NCBI GenBank assembly: GCA_900319835.1
Contig: ONPY01000041.1
Coordinates: forward strand, 1 to 19,705
Source: an uncultured Eubacteriales bacterium
GTDB taxonomy: Bacteria > Bacillota_A > Clostridia > Oscillospirales > Oscillospiraceae
Length of the DNA: 19,705 bases
Reading direction: 5' to 3'
Below are positions 1 through 5,604 of the stretch, piece by piece. Within the stretch, counting starts at the first letter, position 1. The number at the start of each line of letters is the position of its first letter. The notes beneath the pieces are model-generated. The model searched no databases, was not told where the DNA came from, and saw nothing but the letters and a program-made list of their open reading frames with translations. Made by a program: the position numbers and the translations under genes.

Positions 1-292
1 CACGGTGGGCCAGTTTGCGGACTTTCTCAACATTTCCCAGTCCAACGCCACCTACAAGGTCAACAACCTGATCAAAAAGGGCTATCTCGTGCGTCAGAAC
101 TCCACCACCGACCGGCGGGAGTATCACCTGATTCTGTCGGAAAAGTTCTACAACTATATGAATCTTCTGGCAAACTACGAGAAGACCGTCATGGAGCGCA
201 TCGAACAGCGCTTTCCCCAGGAGGATGTGGACTGTTTCGACCGGATGCTCAAGGTCATCTCGGACGAGCTGATGCCCGAGTGCAAAAAGTAA
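1..292 (+). CDS. MarR-family transcriptional regulator, 5' end missing
   Basis: This is the C-terminal two thirds of a winged-helix regulator; the reading frame is open from the first bases of the window, so the true start lies upstream and the GTG at position 5 is probably an internal valine. The visible part has the recognition-helix region (FADFLNISQSNATYKVNNL), followed by the wing (KKGYLVRQNSTTDRREYHLIL with the DRR motif typical of MarR wings) and a C-terminal dimerisation helix ending in ECKK. MarR proteins are dimeric DNA-binding repressors or activators that often respond to small ligands. The stop lies 33 bases before the MFS transporter, in the same direction, so it probably controls or is co-transcribed with that transporter. 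The ligand cannot be inferred. Confidence 0.85.
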   Translation, partial: TVGQFADFLNISQSNATYKVNNLIKKGYLVRQNSTTDRREYHLILSEKFYNYMNLLANYEKTVMERIEQRFPQEDVDCFDRMLKVISDELMPECKK

Positions 293-325
293 GTTTCAGG
301 AATCTATAAACAAAGGAAGACGGAT

Positions 326-1771
326 ATGAAAACAAACGCCAACGCCTCCCCGCTGCGCCTCAACTACAAGCGCACTTTTCTCATCGGCTTTGCCTTCTTC
401 GGCATCCTGCTGCTCTGGCAGGTGTACGACTCCTGGTGTCCCACCTTCCTGACGGACATCTTCGCCCGGCGCATGTACGGGCTCTCCTCCGCCCAGCTCA
501 AGGCGGGCGACCCCAAAAAGATCCTGCAGGTGCAGTGGCTGGTCGGCATCATCATGGCCTGTGACAACCTGGCCGCGCTGATCCTGCTGCCCATCTTCGG
601 CAACCTCTCCGACAAGACCGTGACCCCCATCGGCAAGCGCATGCCCTACATCCTCACGGGCACCTTTGTGGCGGCCGTGGCCTTCCCCTTCATTCCGCTG
701 TTCTTCCACAACAACAACATCGTCGGCATGGTGATTCTCATGGGCATCGTGCTGATGTTCATGATGATGTACCGCAACCCCGCCGTGGCCCTCATGCCGG
801 ACATCACACCCAAGCCCCTGCGTGCCAAGGCCAACGGCATCATCAACATCATGGGCTATCTGGGCGGCGCCTTTGCAACGGTCCTGGGCATCTTCCTCAA
901 GCTCTCCGACTACATCAACGCCGCCGATGAGGCCCGCAAGGTCTGGACCATCGAGCTGCCCTTCCTGATCGCCTCCGTGCTCATGGTCATCTCCGCCCTG
1001 GTGCTGTTCTTCACCGTCCGCGAAAACGACATCCACGAGGAGATGAAGGAGCAGATGGCCGAGGGCGAGAGGCTCGCCGCCATCGCCACCCCCATTGACG
1101 ACGACAAGCCCATGTCCAGGGAGAACAAGACGATGCTGCTGGCGATCCTGGCAGCGGAGTTTCTCTGGTTCATGTCTGACAACGCCATCGGCACCTACAT
1201 CGGCAACTACGTCATCTACTACCTCAACTCCGTCTCCTCCGCAACCATGGTGCTGACCATCGCGGGCGGCCTTGCCAGCGTCGTTGGTTTTGCCATCGCC
1301 GGCGGTATTGCCGACAGGATCGGCCGCAAGTGGACCATCACCTCCGGTCTCGGCATCACGTTTGTGGCGCTCGTCATCATGTGCTTTGTCGCCCCCACCG
1401 GCGTCACCGCCGCAAACGCCGCCCACGGGGAGTTCACCTTCCCCGCCATCCTGTACATCGTCTGGGCCATCAAGGGCTTCGGCATGGCGCTGGTACACAA
1501 CTGCTCCTTCCCCATGGTGGTCGAGCTCTGTTCCTCCAAGAAGATCGGCAAGTTCACCGGCTACTACTACGCGGCCTCCATGTCCGCCCAGACCGTCACG
1601 CCCATTCTGCTGGGCCTTGTGTTCAACGTCACCGGCGCCTGGCGCACCCTGCCGGTCTACTCCTGCATCCTCACGGTCTGCTCCTTTGCGGTCTTCACCG
1701 CCCTGGTGAAAAACATCAAGGCCCACAAGGTGGAGAATGTGGTCGGTCTGGAAGCGCTGGACGGCGACTAA
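326..1771 (+). CDS. MFS transporter, GPH/SLC45-like (glycoside-cation symporter type)
   Basis: A 481-residue integral membrane protein with about 12 hydrophobic segments and a charged central loop around residues 235-270 (RENDIHEEMKEQM onward). The loop between TM2 and TM3 carries the family signature GNLSDKTVTPIGKRMPYI, which matches the G-x-x-S-D-x(6)-G-K/R-R-x-P pattern of the glycoside-pentoside-hexuronide and SLC45 sucrose-type symporters. A second MFS-type loop, GGIADRIGRKW, occurs in the C-terminal half. Family members import sugars or related small solutes with a cation; the substrate here is not readable from sequence. AGGAAG sits about 6 bases upstream of the ATG. The MarR gene ends 33 bases upstream and a glycerophosphodiester phosphodiesterase follows 162 bases downstream, so a glycerophosphodiester-like or polyol substrate is possible but only inferred. 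Confidence 0.85.
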   Translation: MKTNANASPLRLNYKRTFLIGFAFFGILLLWQVYDSWCPTFLTDIFARRMYGLSSAQLKAGDPKKILQVQWLVGIIMACDNLAALILLPIFGNLSDKTVTPIGKRMPYILTGTFVAAVAFPFIPLFFHNNNIVGMVILMGIVLMFMMMYRNPAVALMPDITPKPLRAKANGIINIMGYLGGAFATVLGIFLKLSDYINAADEARKVWTIELPFLIASVLMVISALVLFFTVRENDIHEEMKEQMAEGERLAAIATPIDDDKPMSRENKTMLLAILAAEFLWFMSDNAIGTYIGNYVIYYLNSVSSATMVLTIAGGLASVVGFAIAGGIADRIGRKWTITSGLGITFVALVIMCFVAPTGVTAANAAHGEFTFPAILYIVWAIKGFGMALVHNCSFPMVVELCSSKKIGKFTGYYYAASMSAQTVTPILLGLVFNVTGAWRTLPVYSCILTVCSFAVFTALVKNIKAHKVENVVGLEALDGD

Positions 1772-1773
1772 TT

Positions 1774-1916
1774 TCGATCAAGTGCCAGCACTTGATCGAG
1801 TTTGCAGCCTGCTGCAGCGCACGCCTTCGGCGCACGTTTGCAGGCTGAGAAGTGTTTTTCCCGAGGCGCATGTCCTCGGGAAAAACAGATTTTAATCTTT
1901 CGCTTCGCGAAAAGAA
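1774..1916 (+). repeat. Cluster of intergenic hairpins between the MFS and GDPD genes
   Basis: Four separate stem-loops fill this 162-base gap. (1) A perfect 12-bp stem, 1774-1785 with 1788-1799. (2) An 8-bp stem, 1805-1812 with 1840-1847, with a small CGCC-TTC-GGCG hairpin inside. (3) A perfect 13-bp stem, 1854-1866 with 1874-1886, 7-base loop. (4) A TTTCGC-TTC-GCGAAA stem near 1901-1915. None is followed by a proper T-run on the plus strand, so these look more like REP-type or mRNA-stabilising elements than simple terminators. They may uncouple expression of the transporter and the phosphodiesterase. Confidence 0.6.
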
Positions 1917-1933
1917 ACTTGAGGTATTGATCT

Positions 1934-2776
1934 GTGAACGTTTCCCTTTCCGAAAAGCTGAAAAAGCCCGCGCTCATCGGCGCAGGCGTCCTGGCGGCAG
2001 CCTGGCTGCCCCTGTTCCTGGTTGCCCCCGGCAGCATCACCAAGCGGCAGAAGGCCCCCTTCTACGGCAGGAGCTTTGCCCACCGCGGGCTCCATGTCGA
2101 GGACAAGAGCGTGCCGGAAAACTCTCTGGAGGCCTTCCGTCTGGCGGCCAGCGCCGGCTACGGCGTGGAGCTGGATGTGCAGCTGTCCAAAGACGGGCAG
2201 GTCGTGGTCTTCCACGACGATACCCTGGACCGCGTCTGCGGAGTACACGCCCGGGTGGATGAGAAGAGCTTTGACGAGCTGCGGCTGCTCCGCCTCTGCG
2301 GCACCGAGCAGCGCATCCCCCTGCTGACGGAAGCGCTGGCGGTCATCAACGGCCGCGGCCCCCTGATCGTGGAGCTGAAAAACGGCAGGCGCAACCGGGA
2401 GCTGTGTGAGAAGACCTACGCCATTCTCTCCGACTACGAGGGCCAGGTCTGCATCGAGAGCTTCAATCCCATGATCGTGCGCTGGTTTAAAAAACACGCG
2501 AGAGATCTGGTGCGCGGGCAGCTGGCCACCACGGTGAAGGATTACGGTGACACAGTGAAAAAGCCCACGGCTTGGCTCTTAAGCCATTGTCTGATGAATT
2601 TCCTGTCCCGGCCGCAGTTTATCGCCTATCGCATCGGCTTCCGGCCTCTTTCGGTGCGGCTGAGTGAGGCGCTGGGCGCCATGCGCTTCGGCTGGACGGC
2701 GCGCAACGAGCGAGCCGAGCGGCACCGTGACGCGGTGATCTTTGAGTTCTACCGTCCCCAGTTGAAGATCAAGTAA
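1934..2776 (+). CDS. Membrane-anchored glycerophosphodiester phosphodiesterase
   Basis: A 280-residue GDPD-family enzyme (PI-PLC-like TIM barrel) that hydrolyses glycerophosphodiesters to glycerol-3-phosphate and an alcohol. An N-terminal hydrophobic segment (about residues 13-32) predicts a signal anchor with the catalytic domain outside. Visible catalytic signature: HRG at 50-52, EN at 62-63, the metal-binding ELD at 79-81, the HDD motif with H94, and VELK with E147 and K149. The start is GTG at 1934, supported by a GAGGT at 1921-1925 with an 8-base spacer; there is no better ATG upstream. It lies downstream of the MarR-MFS pair in the same direction. The family call is strong; the preferred substrate is unknown. 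Confidence 0.9.
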   Translation: MNVSLSEKLKKPALIGAGVLAAAWLPLFLVAPGSITKRQKAPFYGRSFAHRGLHVEDKSVPENSLEAFRLAASAGYGVELDVQLSKDGQVVVFHDDTLDRVCGVHARVDEKSFDELRLLRLCGTEQRIPLLTEALAVINGRGPLIVELKNGRRNRELCEKTYAILSDYEGQVCIESFNPMIVRWFKKHARDLVRGQLATTVKDYGDTVKKPTAWLLSHCLMNFLSRPQFIAYRIGFRPLSVRLSEALGAMRFGWTARNERAERHRDAVIFEFYRPQLKIK

Positions 2777-2787
2777 ACAGCAAATCA

Positions 2788-2935
2788 AAAAAGCGCGCTG
2801 CAAAGTATATTCCGTCATTCCGAGCCAGTGCTCACACTGGCGTGGGAATCCGCTCTCAGAAATACGGATTGCCACACCAGTGACAGCGGTCACTGGTTCG
2901 CAATGACAGAAGAGGTGCTTTGCAGCGCGCTTTTT
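2788..2935. terminator. Bidirectional terminator with a 112-base loop (split stem)
   Basis: The arms 2788-2805 and 2918-2935 are perfectly complementary over 18 bp, with five A at one end and five T at the other and a GC-rich middle (GCGCGCTGC). Such a stem between two convergent genes (GDPD on +, nifU on -) is a classic two-way intrinsic terminator. The loop, however, is 112 bases long and holds a separate palindromic element, so the stem looks interrupted by an insertion. Confidence 0.7.
2814..2907. repeat. Head-to-head pair of REP-like palindromes (BIME-like)
   Basis: Unit 1 runs 2814-2852 on the plus strand; unit 2 runs 2907-2865 on the minus strand. Both read GTCATT, then CGA, then a CCAGTG...CACTGG hairpin, then GTGG, then AATCCG. 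They differ in the hairpin loop and by a few bases, so they are two inverted copies of one family rather than one simple palindrome. The outer GTCATT (2814-2819) pairs with AATGAC (2902-2907), giving a three-way folded structure. The hairpin core recurs at 18348-18368. This resembles short intergenic repeats of gut Firmicutes; the family name is not assigned here. Confidence 0.75.
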
Positions 2936-2950
2936 ATGGCTTCGCGGGAA

Positions 2951-3391
2951 TCAGTGCAGGTGGCCCTCCTCGCACTCCTCGCAGTCGGTGATCTTGAACT
3001 TCTCCTTGTCGTAGGGGATGTTGTGCTTCTCGTAGTAGTCGATCACCGCGGCGCGGACCGCCTGTTCGGCCAGGACCGAGCAGTGCAGTTTGTAGGCGGG
3101 CAGCCCGTCCAGCGCCTCCACCACCGCCTTGTTGGACAGCTCCAGCGCCTCTTCGATGGGCTTGCCCTTGATCAGCTCCGTCGCCATGGAGCTGGTGGCG
3201 ATGGCGCTGCCGCAGCCGAAGGTGTTGAATTTCACGTCGGTGATGATGCCGTCGTCCACTTTGATGTACATGCGCATGATGTCGCCGCACTTGGCGTTGC
3301 CCACCTCGCCGATGCCGTCGGCGTCCTCGAGCTTGCCCACATTGCGGGGATTTTCAAAATGGTCCATGACCTTTTCGCTGTATAATGCCAT
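2951..3391 (-). CDS. nifU: NifU/IscU-type Fe-S cluster assembly scaffold
   Basis: A 146-residue scaffold on which a [2Fe-2S] cluster is built from sulfur supplied by the neighbouring cysteine desulfurase, then passed to apoproteins in the cytoplasm. It opens YSEKVMDHFENPRNVG, diagnostic of the IscU/NifU N-terminal family. The three cluster cysteines are C35, C60 and C104, with the regulatory aspartate D37. It is a single-domain protein without the NifU Nfu or ferredoxin domains. The C-terminus adds a CEECEEGHLH tail (C137, C140, H144, H146). The start was set at 3391, where AGGAGG lies about 7 bases upstream; a longer in-frame reading to 3451 is not supported by a ribosome site or homology. 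Last gene of the rrf2-nifS-nifU operon. Confidence 0.93.
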   Translation of the reverse strand: MALYSEKVMDHFENPRNVGKLEDADGIGEVGNAKCGDIMRMYIKVDDGIITDVKFNTFGCGSAIATSSMATELIKGKPIEEALELSNKAVVEALDGLPAYKLHCSVLAEQAVRAAVIDYYEKHNIPYDKEKFKITDCEECEEGHLH

Positions 3392-3621
3392 TGTGTGTTC
3401 CTCCTTATGATTTGCAGAGCGCAGCTTTACCGCTTGCGAAGAAAAGTCCATTGCCCCGAAGGCCTTTGAAATCGTCTTTGGGGGCAGCTTTGCCGCCTCA
3501 AAGACACCCTGAGGCGAGCTGTGCGAGCCCTCGCTTCGACCAAGCGCGGCGTGCTTCGCCCCGCCGCGCGCGATAAAAGCGAGTGGTAATCAGCGGCGAA
3601 GTCTAGTTTCGCCGTTGAGAA
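3392..3621. repeat. Hairpin-rich nifS-nifU intergenic region
   Basis: This 230-base gap inside the operon holds no gene. It contains a 10-bp stem immediately after the nifS stop (3591-3600 with 3608-3617, one G-T pair), an 8-bp GC stem (3544-3551 with 3562-3569), and a GCCTCA/TGAGGC hairpin near 3496-3518. The nifU ribosome site is at about 3399-3406. Stems lack T-runs, so transcription probably reads through, perhaps with differential mRNA stability of nifS and nifU. Confidence 0.5.
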
Positions 3622-4812
3622 TCAGCAGAGATGTTCCTTTTCGCCCTTTTCCAGCGCGTCCCAGATGGGGGACATGTCGCGCAGATACTGGACGATGCCG
3701 GGCAGCACCTCGATGATGTAGTCGATTTCCTCCATGGTGTTGTATTCGCCGATGGAGAGACGCAGCGAGCCGTGGGCCAGCTCATGCGGGATGCCCAGGC
3801 TCAGCAGCACATGGCTGGGATCCAGCGAGCCGGAGGTGCAGGCGCTGCCGGAGGAAGCGCAGATGCCCTTCTTGTCCAGCAGGAGCAGCAGGCTCTCGCC
3901 CTCGATCCCCTCAAAGCACATGTTGACGGTACCGGGCACGTGGTGCTCGAGGCTGCCGTTGATCCTGCTGTGGGGGATCTTGCTGAGCTCCGCGAAGAGC
4001 TTGTCGCGCATGGCGCACATCTTCGCGGCGTTTTCCTCCATGTTGTCGCAGCTCTCCTTGAGCGCCGCTGCCAGTGCGCAGATGCCCGCGATGTTCTCGG
4101 TGCCGGCGCGCTTGCCGCGCTCCTGGGCGCCGCCCTCGATGAAGGAGAAGAGCGGGATGTTCTTGCGGCAGTAGAGCACGCCCACGCCCTTGGGCGCGTG
4201 GAACTTGTGGCCGGAGAGGGAGAGCATGTCGATGTTCATCTCCTCCACGTTCACCGGGATGTGGCCCACGGCCTGCACCGCGTCGGTATGGAAGGGGATG
4301 CCCTTTTCCCGGCAGAGGGCGCCGATCTCCTTGATGGGCTGGATGGTGCCCACCTCGTTGTTGGCAAACATCACGGAAACGCAGCAGGTGTCCTCCCGGA
4401 TGGCGGCCGCCACGTCCTCCACGCGCACGACGCCGTCTTCATGCACGTCCAGCAGCGTCACCTCGAAGCCCTCCTTTTCCAGGGCCTTCAGGGTGTGGAG
4501 AATGGCGTGGTGCTCAAACTTGGTGGAGATCAGGTGTTTTTTGCCCTTCCGGGCGCCCAGTCTCGCGCAGGAGACCAGTGCCTGGTTGTCACTCTCGCTG
4601 CCGCAGGAGGTGAAGTAGATCTCCCGGGGGTTGGCGGCGCCGAGACACGCGGCCACGGTTTTTCTGGATTCCTCCAGAAGCTCGGCCGCACGCTGGCCGA
4701 AGGAGTAGAGACTGGAGGCGTTGCCCCAGTTCTCGGTCAGGCAGGGCAGCATGGCGTCCAGCGCCGTCTTGCTCACGCAGGTGGTAGCTGCGTTGTCTGC
4801 ATACACAAACAT
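3622..4812 (-). CDS. nifS: NifS/IscS-like cysteine desulfurase
   Basis: A 396-residue PLP enzyme that takes sulfur from L-cysteine (giving alanine) and passes it as a persulfide to the NifU scaffold. It starts MFVYADNAATT, the family N-terminal signature. PLP-contacting residues visible: H101, D177, Q180 and the Schiff-base lysine K203 in SLSGHKFHAPKG. The persulfide cysteine is C325 in SSGSACTSG, the long-loop group I (NifS/IscS) arrangement. The ATG at 4812 was chosen because AAAGGA lies 9 bases upstream; the in-frame TTG at 4821 would sit on top of that site. The gene lies 112 bases after the Rrf2 regulator and 230 bases before nifU, consistent with one Fe-S assembly operon. It may also supply sulfur for tRNA thiolation. 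Confidence 0.95.
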   Translation of the reverse strand: MFVYADNAATTCVSKTALDAMLPCLTENWGNASSLYSFGQRAAELLEESRKTVAACLGAANPREIYFTSCGSESDNQALVSCARLGARKGKKHLISTKFEHHAILHTLKALEKEGFEVTLLDVHEDGVVRVEDVAAAIREDTCCVSVMFANNEVGTIQPIKEIGALCREKGIPFHTDAVQAVGHIPVNVEEMNIDMLSLSGHKFHAPKGVGVLYCRKNIPLFSFIEGGAQERGKRAGTENIAGICALAAALKESCDNMEENAAKMCAMRDKLFAELSKIPHSRINGSLEHHVPGTVNMCFEGIEGESLLLLLDKKGICASSGSACTSGSLDPSHVLLSLGIPHELAHGSLRLSIGEYNTMEEIDYIIEVLPGIVQYLRDMSPIWDALEKGEKEHLC

Positions 4813-4821
4813 GAAATCCAA

Positions 4822-4924
4822 TCCTTTCTAATTTAATTCTTCCTCTTTGGCCCCCTTGCCCAAAGGGGGCTGTCACGCCCAAGGTGTGACTGGGGGATTC
4901 CCCCCTGTCTGTGTCTGGTTTCCC
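4822..4924. other. rrf2-nifS intergenic gap with short GC hairpins
   Basis: Between the rrf2 stop and the nifS start there is an 8-bp stem (GCCCCCTT with AAGGGGGC, about 4849-4869) and a G-run/C-run pair (about 4893-4907). No T-run follows on the minus strand, so these are unlikely to be full terminators; partial attenuation between the regulator and nifS is possible. Confidence 0.35.
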
Positions 4925-5344
4925 TTATTCCCGCCAGCGCGCGCCGGTGAGCAGATCGCTCAGGTTCACGCTGTCGAGGTATGCGTTGGTGATGGCGTCA
5001 AGCTCCTTCCACATGGGGAGCGTCAGGCAGAGGCCCGCCCGCTCGCAGCCGGCGGCGTCCTCCCGGACGCAGGGCACGGGGGCCAGGCTGTCCTCCAGGC
5101 AGCGGAGCACCTCCCCCGCCGTGCAGTTGGACGGTTCCTTTGCGATGCGGTAGCCCCCCTCCTTGCCCCGGCTGCTCTCCACCAGGCCCTCCTTTTTCAG
5201 GGCGCTGATGATCGCCTCCAAATACTTTTGGGAAATTTCCTGCCGGTCGGCCACCGTTTTCAGGGAGATGAAGCCATCCTCCCGGTGCCGGGCCAGATCC
5301 AGCATTACGCGCAGAGCATACCGCCCTTTGCTGGTCACATTCAA
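4925..5344 (-). CDS. Rrf2-family regulator, IscR-like with three cysteines
   Basis: A 139-residue winged-helix regulator of the Rrf2 family. It opens VTSKGRYALRVMLDLA, the hallmark N-terminus; the recognition helix follows ISQKYLEAIISALKKEGLVESSRG and the wing is GGYRIAK. Three cysteines, C92, C100 and C106, occupy the IscR cluster-binding region, here spaced C-x7-C-x5-C rather than the C-x5-C-x5-C of E. coli IscR. This fits a [2Fe-2S]-sensing repressor of the nifS-nifU genes downstream, though C74 and C82 are also present. TTG at 5344 was taken as start because AAAGGAGG at 5352-5359 is 7 bases away and the resulting N-terminus matches the family; an in-frame GTG at 5338 is the alternative. 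Confidence 0.9.
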   Translation of the reverse strand: MNVTSKGRYALRVMLDLARHREDGFISLKTVADRQEISQKYLEAIISALKKEGLVESSRGKEGGYRIAKEPSNCTAGEVLRCLEDSLAPVPCVREDAAGCERAGLCLTLPMWKELDAITNAYLDSVNLSDLLTGARWRE

Positions 5345-5376
5345 GGGCAGCCCTCCTTTCCAATTCCTACTTTTTT

Positions 5377-5412
5377 AATATACTATAAATTTACTAGGGA
5401 TTAAATTGGCAA
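5377..5412 (-). promoter_or_regulatory. Candidate promoter/operator of the rrf2-nifS-nifU operon
   Basis: Reading the minus strand, TTGCCA (5412-5407) is followed after 17 bases by TTTATA (5389-5384), overlapping TATAGT and TATATT. The AT-rich block holds a TAAATTTA palindrome and two copies of TAGTA, and would be a natural place for the Rrf2 protein to bind and autoregulate. The transcription start and operator boundaries are guesses. Confidence 0.45.
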
Positions 5413-5445
5413 TACTGCACAAACTTTTCAATATGTTCTTGTGCA

Positions 5446-5481
5446 AAAGTGAGAGCGCTCCTGATAAAGCGCTCTCACTTT
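5446..5481 (-). terminator. Intrinsic terminator after the nucleotidyltransferase
   Basis: A perfect 14-bp stem (5446-5459 with 5468-5481) around an 8-base loop, with CG-rich middle and a T4 tail on the minus strand just past 5446. It lies 124 bases downstream of the nucleotidyltransferase stop and shields the rrf2 operon. A further 7-bp stem (5416-5422 with 5439-5445) abuts it. Confidence 0.75.
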
Positions 5482-5499
5482 GTCGACATCCCTCATTCT

Positions 5500-5539
5500 G
5501 TCATTCTGAGCAGAGGCGCAGCCGGAGTCGAAGGATCTC
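5500..5539. repeat. Short dispersed-type repeat (GTCATTCTGAGC...GAAGGATCTC)
   Basis: This stretch begins GTCATTCTGAG and ends GTCGAAGGATCTC, a wording I recognise from intergenic short repeats in many bacterial genomes. It starts with the same GTCATT as the element at 2814-2907. Only one copy is in this window, so repeat status rests on recognition. The remainder of 5540-5604 holds nothing I can name. Confidence 0.45.
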
Positions 5540-5604
5540 AAACGCTGAAGTCTGTACAGCGGGCGATGCTTAAGATTTCCCGGCCCCCGCTTTGTAAGCA
5601 CGGA

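Noticed and set aside
296..1726. Long minus-strand reading frame (476 codons) opposite the MFS gene
   Set aside because: It is the antisense shadow of the transporter: low-complexity His/Asp/Gly-rich translation, no ribosome site, no domain.
1854..1886. Intrinsic terminator after the MFS gene
   Set aside because: The 13-bp stem is strong, but no T-run directly follows on the plus strand, so I list it as a hairpin only.
3392..3451. N-terminal extension of NifU
   Set aside because: The ATG at 3391 has an ideal ribosome site and the family begins there.
3631..4836. 401-codon plus-strand reading frame opposite nifS
   Set aside because: Shadow of nifS, whose motifs and ribosome site are clear.
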